Part shown: in pieces, positions 1-7,056 of the stretch | Numbering within the stretch: position 1 is the stretch's first letter | Layout: the number at the start of each line of letters is the position of its first letter | Source: Bacteroidota bacterium | GTDB lineage: Bacteria; Bacteroidota; Bacteroidia; Chitinophagales; Chitinophagaceae | Reading direction: 5' to 3' | Assembly: GCA_023391315.1 (NCBI GenBank) | Contig: JAEWBD010000458.1 | Span: forward strand, 1-10,032 | Length of the DNA stretch: 10,032 nucleotides | Made by a program: the position numbers and the translations under genes | The notes under the pieces: model-generated | Told to the model about the DNA's origin: nothing | The model's input: the letters and a program-made list of their open reading frames with translations, nothing else | Database searches by the model: none

Positions 1-713
1 CAATCAACCAGGACATCTCCTTTCAGTACGCCTGTGAAATGAATGGTTCCGCAAAGCCCGTATTTTTTGCGCATGGCAATTAATTTTTTTAACTCAGGGC
101 CATCGCCGGTGATAGTAAGCTGAAGGAGATTTTTATCCAGTAAGTTTTTCTTCACCAATTCTTCAACAGCTTTTATAGCCATGTCGGCCCCTTTGTCAGA
201 TACAAGCCGCCCCAAAAAAATAAAAGGGATCTTCTTCCCGAAATCTGGTTTTTTTCTGAAAAGATGGCTGTTATAGGGATTTTCTATAACAATAGCCTGT
301 TCCCATTCTTTCCTGCGTAAAGCCTCACTTACAGCAATTACAGCATCTGCCCTGCCGAACCAGAGATTTTTCAATTTATCCCTTACATTCTTATTACCGC
401 CAACCCTGTTAACCCAGGTGTTAAGAGCTATTACTAATGGCCTGCGGATAACCAGGTTAACCCACGAAAGCCGGAGGCATGGATTGTTTTCAAACACTAC
501 ATCCGCCCAACGGTGTTCCTTTAATATTGTGAAAATTCCGGGATTTCGTATTACCCTGAATATAAATTTGTCTTCATTACTATTAACCGTCCAGGTTAAT
601 AAATGCACTTCTGCACCAGCATTCTGAAAGGCTGCTGCCAGTATTTCAGAATTGGTTTCTATACCGCCCACTTCAGGATAAAAACGATGTGAAAGAATAA
701 GCACCTTAAGCAT
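1..713 (-). CDS. GT4 glycosyltransferase (GT-B fold), 3' end beyond left edge
   Basis: Predicted cytoplasmic or membrane-associated retaining glycosyltransferase that moves a sugar from a nucleotide-sugar to a growing glycan. The frame is open from an ATG at 711-713 to the window edge, giving 237 complete codons. The first Rossmann domain opens with MLKVLILSHRFYPEVGGIET, whose GGIE loop (residues 17-20) is the usual acceptor-side glycine motif of GT4 enzymes. The second domain begins near residue 163 with FIFLGRLVSDKG (165-176), followed by GDGPE (203-207) and HFTG (225-228), all standard GT4 landmarks. The EX7E donor-binding motif would lie just past the edge, so it cannot be checked. No ATG, GTG or TTG precedes the chosen start before an in-frame stop at 750-752. 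A gap of 191 bp separates it from the upstream gene, the largest in the window. The family call is secure; donor, acceptor and linkage are unknown. Confidence 0.9.
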   Translation of the reverse strand, partial: MLKVLILSHRFYPEVGGIETNSEILAAAFQNAGAEVHLLTWTVNSNEDKFIFRVIRNPGIFTILKEHRWADVVFENNPCLRLSWVNLVIRRPLVIALNTWVNRVGGNKNVRDKLKNLWFGRADAVIAVSEALRRKEWEQAIVIENPYNSHLFRKKPDFGKKIPFIFLGRLVSDKGADMAIKAVEELVKKNLLDKNLLQLTITGDGPELKKLIAMRKKYGLCGTIHFTGVLKGDVLVD

Positions 714-904
714 GCCCAGCAGGTTGCTCTTTATGATTATTTGATTTAATTATACTAAACAATCTTGTGAAGGCAGAAGCAGTAAAAAACTTATTAAGAT
801 ACTGATCTAAAATCAAGCGCCGCAGTAAGCCTTAGCACATCAAGGAAAATACCTGATGCAGGCTTTAAATACCCTGGTGTTAAAGCAGCCGCCTGACAAT
901 AAGC
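714..904. other. Intergenic gap, the largest in the window
   Basis: These 191 bp separate the stop of the DPD-motif gene from the start of the last GT4 gene. No convincing coding region is visible on either strand. There is a small imperfect hairpin at 838-858 (CATCA/TGATG arms plus a GG/CC pair, one bulged base, 6-nt loop). It is not followed by a T-rich tract on the minus strand, so it is not a convincing intrinsic terminator. A weak promoter-like arrangement lies at 786-816 and a TATAAT hexamer at 749-754, both reading toward the GT4 gene. Elsewhere in the cluster genes abut or overlap, so this gap is the natural place for a secondary promoter. Confidence 0.5.
786..816 (-). promoter_or_regulatory. 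Weak Bacteroidota-type promoter candidate upstream of the last GT4 gene
   Basis: On the minus strand a TTG (814-816) is followed after 20 nt by TAAGTTTT (786-793). That resembles the Bacteroidota primary sigma consensus of a -33 TTG box and a -7 TAnnTTTG box about 19-21 nt apart, matching 7 of 8 positions in the -7 box. The start codon at 713 is about 70 nt downstream. Such short motifs occur by chance in AT-rich DNA, so this is only a candidate, supported mainly by its place in the one sizeable gap. Confidence 0.2.
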
Positions 905-1906
905 TTAGAAAACATTATGAGCCAATAAACTTTTTAATTTACCCTTCAGCTTATCGGGCAACGCTGTTCTTAAAAATGTTTCTACCGCTCTCTTTCTCAT
1001 TTTCTTTTTTTCATTATTGAGATAAAAACATGGCTGTTTCCTCAATTCAAAATAATAATTGCGCGCAAGCGCATCCTTATACAAGCTAAATATTTCCGCA
1101 AGCTCCGGCCGGGTATCAAAATTAAACCGCGTATGGTGCCCGGCTATTGAATTGGGTTGCAAAGGGCTGTAGTGACTAAAATGAAAAAAAACCAGCGGCA
1201 CTTCGTTTACATAAAAAATATCATTTGTTTTTTGTAACCGGCGCTCATGCAAATTCCAATGCGCCATGTTATAAGCCGGATATTTTTCTATCAATACATT
1301 ATCGAAATAAGCGGGTATAAGGTTTGCCCAAAGCTGGTCAACAAACAACCCTTTGGACAGATCGATTATACATTGATTTTTCAGACGACTTTGCCACCAT
1401 TCAAGCATTCTAAAACCATTGGAAGATCTTCGCACCGCTATAAAACCCAGGTTAAAAATACCCGTTTGCATCACATGCAGTTCAGCAGGCAGGGCGGCAT
1501 CATTAATGGGAGTTGTAAAATGCGGTGTAAGAATTATATCGTTATGCTTTAGGCTTTCCTCCAGCCGTGCAAGCGGCTGAAATATCATAATATCAGGGTC
1601 GAAATACACTACGTTCTCTACAGCCGGATAATTATTGAAGAGCCATTCAATATAAAAAGGTTTTACAGAAGTGAGCAATTCCACTATCGTATATTGCTTT
1701 ATCATATTCTCAAAACCGGAAATAGCTATTTCTTCAACTTCTATCACAATACAATCATCGAAGGCAATATCCAGATCACTCTTCATCTTATCAACCAGCC
1801 CGATCACAAACAGCCAGCCGGGATTGGTGCGTTTTATAGAATCATATAAAGTTCTGGCCTGAGCCAGGTAATTAACGGAGCAAAGAGTGAATGCTAAGTT
1901 TATAAT
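905..1906 (-). CDS. GT-A-like glycosyltransferase with DPD motif; start codon unclear
   Basis: Probable glycosyltransferase of an orphan GT-A-like family seen in bacterial surface-polysaccharide clusters (family recognition from memory). The earliest canonical start is GTG at 1805-1807, giving 300 residues, but that product would begin inside a conserved strand (VIGLVDKM). The same frame stays open upstream to a TAA at 1916-1918 and encodes LAFTLCSVNYLAQARTL and then NPGWLF, which look like the family's true first strand and helix. No ATG, GTG or TTG lies there, so I set the start tentatively at ATT 1904-1906 (333 residues). Landmarks from that start are the metal-binding candidate DPD at 103-105, FNLGFIAV, FVDQLWAN, the motif AYNMAHWNLHER, and VFFHFSHYSP near the end. 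The tail is basic. The gap to the upstream gene is about 47 bp. Donor and acceptor are unknown. A start-less pseudogene is the alternative. Confidence 0.75.
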   Translation of the reverse strand: MINLAFTLCSVNYLAQARTLYDSIKRTNPGWLFVIGLVDKMKSDLDIAFDDCIVIEVEEIAISGFENMIKQYTIVELLTSVKPFYIEWLFNNYPAVENVVYFDPDIMIFQPLARLEESLKHNDIILTPHFTTPINDAALPAELHVMQTGIFNLGFIAVRRSSNGFRMLEWWQSRLKNQCIIDLSKGLFVDQLWANLIPAYFDNVLIEKYPAYNMAHWNLHERRLQKTNDIFYVNEVPLVFFHFSHYSPLQPNSIAGHHTRFNFDTRPELAEIFSLYKDALARNYYFELRKQPCFYLNNEKKKMRKRAVETFLRTALPDKLKGKLKSLLAHNVF

Positions 1907-1953
1907 GTGATGTTTTTAGCTAAACAAATAAAACGGTTGGGCTGAATCTTTCT

Positions 1954-3123
1954 TTATACATAGATTGAAGCAGAGTTGAATGACGGAATTTCTGAAAATC
2001 TGAGCTGACTGATAAAAGCTGAGACAACTGAATCAAGGGCAGGCTCGGAGCTGAACCTGGCAGGAACTGCAAAATTTTTCTCTTTGCTGATTACAGTTAA
2101 AGCTTTATCCAGGTCTGCACCATACAATTCTAACACAGATGTTCTTTCCCTGCATACAATAGGTATGCCGTGCTCTTTAAATGCCATAAACGAGCCGCTC
2201 TTGCCGGCCAGTTCAGGTAATGTAGCAAGAATACCAAAGTCGGTGTAATGCTGCAGCCAATATGAAATAAACCCAGCCTCCTGTTCCCCAAAAGAGATAA
2301 AAAGTACCTGTGGATAATGGTATTGCAATTCATTCCAACTGTTTCTTCCCGCCGGCATACGACCAACAGAAGCAATTACGATCCTTTTATGGCTAAACCG
2401 GTAGGTGAACTTTGCCAGCAGTGAATGCAAATCCCAGCTTTTGGCATCAAAGCTGCCAAATAGCGTACCTATTATATATTGTTGCCGGTGTTGCTGCAAA
2501 TAAACCGGCACAATGGCTTCATAACTTATATTGTATTCCATTATCAAGTTGGAGATATTACTGAACAGGGGTAGCAGACATGTTTCAAAACCCATCCCGG
2601 CCAGCCTTTGCCTGTAAACCTCCGTGTTTGTTGAAACAGCAACCGGCAGCAATTGCTTTACTAAAGACCGGATTATGATTTCCTGCAAGCTTCCCCAAAG
2701 CCGGAACTTTAAGGATTCCTCCTTTTTTACAGTAAGCTCATGAAACATGATATGCCAATATTTGCCCTTTCCGATCCTCTTTAATCCCGAAGCAAGATTA
2801 AAAGGCAATCCCTTTAGGTGATAGCCAAAAGGCACATATTGCAGGCTTATATAACCGGCATCAAACTCATCTGCAAACTGTCTGGCTATCTGTAACCTTT
2901 TTCTCCAGGAGACCATAGCATTTAACCGTATCACTTTTACATCAATGTTATCGCAAGTTTGTTTACCCTGCCACTGAGCCGCCTGCATACGACGGTCGTT
3001 GATCGCAATTATAGACGCTTTATACCCCTTCTTCACTAAAGCGCAGGCCAGCCTTCGGGTATAATCTCCTACGCCATCTTCACCAGGCTCAAGACTGCTG
3101 CAGATAAAAAGGATATTTGTCAA
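1954..3123 (-). CDS. Divergent GT4/GT1-like glycosyltransferase lacking a visible EX7E motif
   Basis: Predicted GT-B-fold glycosyltransferase of 389 residues. The N-terminus ILFICSSLEPGEDGVGDYTR (4-23) resembles the acceptor-domain opening of GT4 enzymes, with the glycine-rich DGVGDYT loop. The second domain starts around residue 217 (YIIGTLFGSFDA). It does not show the usual EX7E donor motif; the corresponding region reads LPELAGKSGSFMAFKEHGIP (302-321), with acidic residues at 304 and 317 only. GKSG here resembles a P-loop fragment but sits in the GT-B C-terminal domain, so I do not read it as an ATPase. The start is TTG at 3121-3123, directly after the TAG of the upstream gene (3124-3126) and in the same frame; no other start is available before the conserved N-terminus. 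It could be a GT4 with altered donor binding, or a catalytically weak homologue. The fold call is good; activity is inference. Confidence 0.78.
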   Translation of the reverse strand: MTNILFICSSLEPGEDGVGDYTRRLACALVKKGYKASIIAINDRRMQAAQWQGKQTCDNIDVKVIRLNAMVSWRKRLQIARQFADEFDAGYISLQYVPFGYHLKGLPFNLASGLKRIGKGKYWHIMFHELTVKKEESLKFRLWGSLQEIIIRSLVKQLLPVAVSTNTEVYRQRLAGMGFETCLLPLFSNISNLIMEYNISYEAIVPVYLQQHRQQYIIGTLFGSFDAKSWDLHSLLAKFTYRFSHKRIVIASVGRMPAGRNSWNELQYHYPQVLFISFGEQEAGFISYWLQHYTDFGILATLPELAGKSGSFMAFKEHGIPIVCRERTSVLELYGADLDKALTVISKEKNFAVPARFSSEPALDSVVSAFISQLRFSEIPSFNSASIYV

Positions 3124-4092
3124 CTATATTTTCTTTAAAAATCTATAAACCGGCATTGGCAACAGCCTGTTTAGTACATGATATTTTTTTATAATTGTCC
3201 ATCCGGGCTTTACTTCAAAAAAAACATCTTTTGTGTATTGAAAGATATCCTTCAGGCTTTTTGTCTTTTCCGTCTCTTTATTTGCTATTTCCCTGGTTTT
3301 ATGTTTTAATGTATATATTTTAATAAGCATTTCGTCAAAATTATTTTGTACTAAATAAGTAAGGACCGATGATGATGATTTTAAAAGTCGTCTGGCTTTT
3401 TCTGATTGCTTTGCAGGGGCTTCCACTTTTCCTGAATAATTTGAATTGTGTACCCGCCATATAGACAAAGGCTGTTGTATAAAAAAACTCTTGCCAAAAG
3501 GCAATACAGCAAGTATTAAAAACTCATCTATATACATATCCACTTCTGCAGGGATATCTATTTTTTTCAATACAGATGCCCTTGCTGAAAAAGTTGAACC
3601 ACCACCATATAAAATATTATTCTGATAAAAGAATTGCAGTAATGATAAGCCTTCTGTTTTTACTTCCAGTATTTCTGCAGGCAAACCTTCTGTACTTTTT
3701 GCAATATTTTCATCCTGATTTAAAATTTGTGCAGGAGTTCCTATATGTACTATAGCATCATCCGATTCAAAAACTTCAACAGTCCGTTTTATCTTGTTTG
3801 GCAGGAAATAATCATCGGCATCCAGATTAAAAATATATTTGCCAGTTGCCATTTTTATCGCCTTAACCGTAGCAGCCGCTTTCCCCTGATTTGGCTGATA
3901 ATGATATTGAATGATATCATCTTGAATCTGCTGTTGCAAAACTTCTTTTGTATTATCTGTTGAACCATCATCCACAACAATTATTTCAATTTTATCTTTT
4001 GGATAATCTTGCTGTATTATACTTTGAATGGCTTCGTTTAGGTAACGGGCATAATTGTAGGTTGGGATAATTGCAGATATTAAGGGATACAC
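3124..4092 (-). CDS. GT2 glycosyltransferase (GT-A, DADD)
   Basis: Inverting GT2 family enzyme of 322 residues, expected at the inner face of the cytoplasmic membrane, adding one sugar to a lipid-linked glycan. Visible motifs are ISAIIPTYNY (5-14, first strand and nucleotide-binding loop), IVVDDGSTDN (38-47, uridine and metal binding), NQGKAAA (68-74), and the DXD-type metal site NLDADDYFLP (89-98). A late acceptor-side motif IDEF (188-191) stands near the expected catalytic-base position, and IWRVHNSNYS (211-220) matches the W/Y-R-x-H tail common in GT2 enzymes. The start is GTG at 4090-4092; no ATG or TTG lies nearby. The upstream gene's TAA (4096-4098) is followed by one TTA codon and then this GTG, in the same frame. 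Its stop TAG abuts the next gene. Sampled G+C here is clearly lower than in the downstream gene. Confidence 0.92.
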   Translation of the reverse strand: MYPLISAIIPTYNYARYLNEAIQSIIQQDYPKDKIEIIVVDDGSTDNTKEVLQQQIQDDIIQYHYQPNQGKAAATVKAIKMATGKYIFNLDADDYFLPNKIKRTVEVFESDDAIVHIGTPAQILNQDENIAKSTEGLPAEILEVKTEGLSLLQFFYQNNILYGGGSTFSARASVLKKIDIPAEVDMYIDEFLILAVLPFGKSFFIQQPLSIWRVHNSNYSGKVEAPAKQSEKARRLLKSSSSVLTYLVQNNFDEMLIKIYTLKHKTREIANKETEKTKSLKDIFQYTKDVFFEVKPGWTIIKKYHVLNRLLPMPVYRFLKKI

Positions 4093-4095
4093 TAA

Positions 4096-5094
4096 TTAGT
4101 TTTTAATATACTTATAAAAGCGATAAAATAAATCCATTGCTCTCCCCATTTTAATTTTTAAAATATTGGGCCTGTGTATTTTTTTATCAGGAGCATCTTT
4201 ACCTTCTTTTATACCTTTATGTCTACAGGTTTCCCAATCAAAACACCAAATATTATCCCAGTGAAACTTTGCAGCGCCAAACTCCTTGAAGTAGGAAAGC
4301 ACTTCAAAATCATACCACGAAAAAAAAGGGTCTTCAAAATTATTCAAGATAATCCGCCTGTCATCCCACTCCTTAAGCCAGTTTTGCGGAATTATCTCAA
4401 ATTCTTTTTTTCCATAGAAAAACTTTTCATCAAAGTAGCATTTATATCGAGCTCGTCTTGAATAGACAGGAGTTGTTTTTTTTATATTTTCAATAACAGA
4501 ATAATATCTGAGTTTAGAGGATTGCACATTCCTGCGGGTATGTGCAAAATGTAATATTTTGATCTCATCGACAAAAAGCTTTTCTCCATAATCATTTCTT
4601 GGAATTCTTTGTGAATGAATCAACGATGGATGATGTGGAATTCCATCATCAACATAACCAATGGGAAAAAAATTATCAAGATAGCGAACGCATTTTTTTA
4701 CTCCCGGCAGCAAATCCGGCTTTTCAAAATAGATAGTTGTCCCTTTAGGATAACTTTTAATTTGTTCCCAAACTGACTCTGCATACAAACTATTGGCCGA
4801 GAAAATTTCATCTGCATCTAAAGCAAGTAAAACTATTTTTTGATTTTTAAATAAGGAGCGCGCCATTTCAATTAGTAAAACTTGCCTGCCGGATTCATTA
4901 AACTTCGTGACTTCATTATTTATTAAATGGACTTTTTCGAACTGAGAACAAATAAACTTACTCTCATCCGTTGACCCCTGGTCTGCAATAATAATATGAT
5001 CTGCAAATAAACTGGTAATAGTAAGAAATTGTTTAAGTATCCAACTTTCGTTTTTAATGGGCGTTAATACAATTATTTTACTATCAGTTTTCAA
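4096..5094 (-). CDS. GT2-like glycosyltransferase (GT-A, DADE)
   Basis: Predicted GT2-type enzyme of 332 residues. The N-terminus has IIVLTPIKNESWIL (7-20), the KNE variant of the first GT2 loop, then IIIADQGSTDES (34-45), where the usual second Asp is Gln, as occurs in KNE-type GT2 proteins. The metal site is LLALDADEIF (89-98). The C-terminal half is rich in aromatic and basic residues (for example WDNIWCFDWETCRHKG) and shows no obvious transmembrane segment. The start is TTG at 5092-5094, lying 11 nt inside the end of the upstream gene; an in-frame TAA at 5101-5103 leaves only two codons before it, so no ATG alternative exists. The gene is AT-rich (20 G+C in 60 bases at 4501-4560). Acceptor and donor are unknown. 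It resembles generic bacterial GT2 proteins of polysaccharide loci. Confidence 0.87.
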   Translation of the reverse strand: MKTDSKIIVLTPIKNESWILKQFLTITSLFADHIIIADQGSTDESKFICSQFEKVHLINNEVTKFNESGRQVLLIEMARSLFKNQKIVLLALDADEIFSANSLYAESVWEQIKSYPKGTTIYFEKPDLLPGVKKCVRYLDNFFPIGYVDDGIPHHPSLIHSQRIPRNDYGEKLFVDEIKILHFAHTRRNVQSSKLRYYSVIENIKKTTPVYSRRARYKCYFDEKFFYGKKEFEIIPQNWLKEWDDRRIILNNFEDPFFSWYDFEVLSYFKEFGAAKFHWDNIWCFDWETCRHKGIKEGKDAPDKKIHRPNILKIKMGRAMDLFYRFYKYIKN

Positions 5095-5953
5095 GTTTTT
5101 TTACTGCCTTGTGAGAATAACAATAATGATATAAATTCAAAGGTATTCCCCAACAAATCCAGGCCAATTCATTTATAAAACTTTTCCCTTTTTTCGCTTT
5201 TAAATATACAAAAGCTTGTCTTACATGAACTTTGATCTGGCTCTTAAGAAATCGAGATGCAGATGTATAACCTAATAATTGGCGATTAGTATTCGCATAA
5301 ATGCAAAAATTCTTCGAAGCAACATGTATACGAGATAATTTTTTTCGTAAACTGACAATTCTGACAGGATGAACAACCTTAGCATTTTTTAAAAAAAATA
5401 TTGTATTCATGCTTCTTTCAATATCAAGTTTTAGTTGCTGGTCTTCTTGTGCAGCTATTATTAATTTTTCATTGAATCCTCCAACCTTTTTAAATAATGT
5501 TTTCTCAATACAAATATTAGCGCTCCAGAAGCAGCCACCTGTCATATTTACGGGACATTCGGCCATATCACATTTTAATAGTTTCCAGCTATCGGGATAT
5601 ATGGAACCTTCAAATACAGATATATTCGGGTAAGTTTCGATGCCTTTTTGATAAGCATAAAGTAGATTTCTGTCTGGGATACAGTCATCATCAATAAAAA
5701 TAAACCAGTCTCCCATTGCATATTTTGCTCCATTATTTCTGTTAGCAGCAGGGCCTTTTTTGGGGCCTTCTATCCATTTAACCCATTTATAATTATGGGC
5801 AATAAAATCCCGGGCAATATTTTCTTTGCTATCATCGCTAACAACCACTTCATATTCATTTTCTGCTATACTTTGATAAGCATGCGATAACCGAAGCAAA
5901 CAATTTCCTAACAACTCATTGCGATCACAGGTGGGTATAATTACAGAGATCAT
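5084..5953 (-). CDS. GT2 glycosyltransferase (GT-A, DDD)
   Basis: GT2 enzyme of 289 residues. Motifs from the chosen start are ISVIIPTCDR (2-11), VVVSDDSKEN (36-45, replacing the more usual DDGSTD), KKGPAANRNNGA (65-76), and the metal-binding FIFIDDDCIP (84-93). A motif GGFNEK (158-163) is followed by QED (169-171), where the GT2 catalytic acidic pair is expected. The C-terminal segment after residue 265 is aromatic and hydrophobic and could lie against the membrane. I chose ATG 5951-5953 because it overlaps the upstream stop as ATGA, a classic coupling arrangement, and puts the first strand at the N-terminus. An earlier ATG at 6002-6004 would add 17 polar residues and a 55-bp overlap. The gene ends 11 nt inside the next one. 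Confidence 0.9.
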   Translation of the reverse strand: MISVIIPTCDRNELLGNCLLRLSHAYQSIAENEYEVVVSDDSKENIARDFIAHNYKWVKWIEGPKKGPAANRNNGAKYAMGDWFIFIDDDCIPDRNLLYAYQKGIETYPNISVFEGSIYPDSWKLLKCDMAECPVNMTGGCFWSANICIEKTLFKKVGGFNEKLIIAAQEDQQLKLDIERSMNTIFFLKNAKVVHPVRIVSLRKKLSRIHVASKNFCIYANTNRQLLGYTSASRFLKSQIKVHVRQAFVYLKAKKGKSFINELAWICWGIPLNLYHYCYSHKAVKKLEN

Positions 5954-7056
5954 TTTAGCAGGCTTATTATCATTTGTTCGTAACGTGCTTTGAGGCTTTC
6001 CCATGAATACCCATCATGTACAAACTTTATTGCTTTTGTTTTATAATGCATAATGGGCCGAGGTTCTGATAAACATTGCATAAGCAGACCTTCAAATCGC
6101 ATATCTATATAAAAGCCATATTCTTTCAATAACTGCCTTTGCACAATATAATCGTGCACTATACAAGGCAGGCCATAACTTAGGGCTTCAATAGTTGCCC
6201 TTCCAAATCCCTCGATCAAGGAAGCCAATACAAAATAATCTGCTGCTATATAATACGAAAACACCTCTCCGTGCTTTACATTTTTAATGAAATGCCTCCC
6301 TGGTAATTTTTTTTCAGCCAATTTCATTACTGCCGGAGTTTCATCGTCATACTGCCCGATTATTATAAGGAACCAACTTTTATCAAGGAGCGCTATCTCA
6401 TTTATCAAATAATCCATCCGTTTATGCTGCATGTTAACCGCTCCAACAGAGAGGACTATCTTCTGCCCGGGATTAAAGCCCCATTGCTTTCTTATAATAC
6501 CTTTTTGCTGAATATTCTTTATTCTTTTGGCAATATCTATATTAAATCCATAAGGCAGGCAGGTATGTTTGCTATCTCCATCACATTTTATACCGATACT
6601 ATGATAAACAGGCAATAACTGCTGCACATGATCTTCCGTTTTATAAGGCGGCCCGTTTGGAGCGCCGTTTGCAAACAATAGTTTATACGAAAACTTAAGC
6701 CTTTTTCGCAGGTGCCATAAATAACTGCCCAACATATAATCGCTATAATAAATTAAAGCCGGCCTTTTAATCACGATCAATGGTAACAATGCCAGCAGAA
6801 AGCTTACCTGCTCCAGATAATAAGGCTGCTTTTTAAACAACATGGCCAACCATTTTGTAACCTTCGCATTGCGGTGTAAATTAAAGAGCGTTACCTCCCG
6901 TTCGTTTTGTTTGCCGCCACCCTTTAACAGGTAAAGCCTGAAAGCCCTGCAATCTTTCAACACATCAAAACATTCATGGGCGAAGCTTTCATAGCCGCGG
7001 TTAATACGGCCAAGGCCCGGGCAAACTATAAACACCGTTGGTTTTTTTAAAGGCAT
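5950..7056 (-). CDS. GT4 glycosyltransferase (GT-B fold)
   Basis: Retaining GT4 enzyme of 368 residues, a usual full length. The N-terminal domain opens with TVFIVCPGLGRINRGYESF (7-25), with the glycine-rich acceptor-side loop. A hydrophobic stretch around 83-97 (QVSFLLALLPLIVIK) looks like a Rossmann strand and helix rather than a membrane anchor. The donor domain starts at IVLSVGAVNMQHKRMDYL (200-217), followed by FLIIIGQY (229-236), NVKHGEV (259-265) and the EX7E motif in SLIEGFGRATIEAL (279-292, Glu282 and Glu290), which binds the nucleotide-sugar. The ATG at 7054-7056 overlaps the upstream gene by 10 nt, and the TGA overlaps the next ATG. Sampled G+C (27 of 60 at 6901-6960) is higher than in most neighbouring GT2 genes. 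Linkage is unknown. Confidence 0.93.
   Translation of the reverse strand: MPLKKPTVFIVCPGLGRINRGYESFAHECFDVLKDCRAFRLYLLKGGGKQNEREVTLFNLHRNAKVTKWLAMLFKKQPYYLEQVSFLLALLPLIVIKRPALIYYSDYMLGSYLWHLRKRLKFSYKLLFANGAPNGPPYKTEDHVQQLLPVYHSIGIKCDGDSKHTCLPYGFNIDIAKRIKNIQQKGIIRKQWGFNPGQKIVLSVGAVNMQHKRMDYLINEIALLDKSWFLIIIGQYDDETPAVMKLAEKKLPGRHFIKNVKHGEVFSYYIAADYFVLASLIEGFGRATIEALSYGLPCIVHDYIVQRQLLKEYGFYIDMRFEGLLMQCLSEPRPIMHYKTKAIKFVHDGYSWESLKARYEQMIISLLK

Noticed and set aside
418..627. Plus-strand open frame of 69 codons opposite the last GT4 gene
   Set aside because: The minus-strand frame here carries clear GT4 motifs without interruption; the plus-strand product shows no recognisable domain and is a shadow.
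838..858. Hairpin as an intrinsic terminator
   Set aside because: The stem is short with a bulge and no T-tract follows in the minus-strand direction.
797..904. In-frame continuation of about 36 codons after the stop of the DPD gene
   Set aside because: The reading frame stays open after TAA 905-907 up to a stop near 797 and gives a plausible-looking peptide. A run this short is expected by chance, and no motif or start supports it.
1247..1552. Plus-strand open frame of 101 codons opposite the DPD gene
   Set aside because: It lies entirely within the conserved coding region of the minus-strand gene and its product has no recognisable domain or composition of a real protein.
2190..2206. GKSG in the divergent GT-B protein as a P-loop ATPase motif
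   Set aside because: The full Walker A pattern (GxxxxGK[ST]) is not met, it sits late in a GT-B donor domain, and no Walker B is visible.
4174..4461. Plus-strand open frame of 95 codons opposite the DADE GT2 gene
   Set aside because: It is antisense to a strongly supported gene, and the hydrophobic look of its product follows from the AT-rich complement.
4960..4995. Gln in place of Asp in the QGSTD loop of the DADE GT2 as a loss of function
   Set aside because: This variant is common in KNE-type GT2 proteins, and the first Asp of the loop and the DADE site are intact.
5954..6004. Longer N-terminus for the DDD-type GT2 starting at ATG 6002-6004
   Set aside because: It would add 17 polar residues before the first strand and overlap the GT4 gene by 55 bp; the ATGA overlap at 5950-5953 gives a standard GT2 N-terminus.
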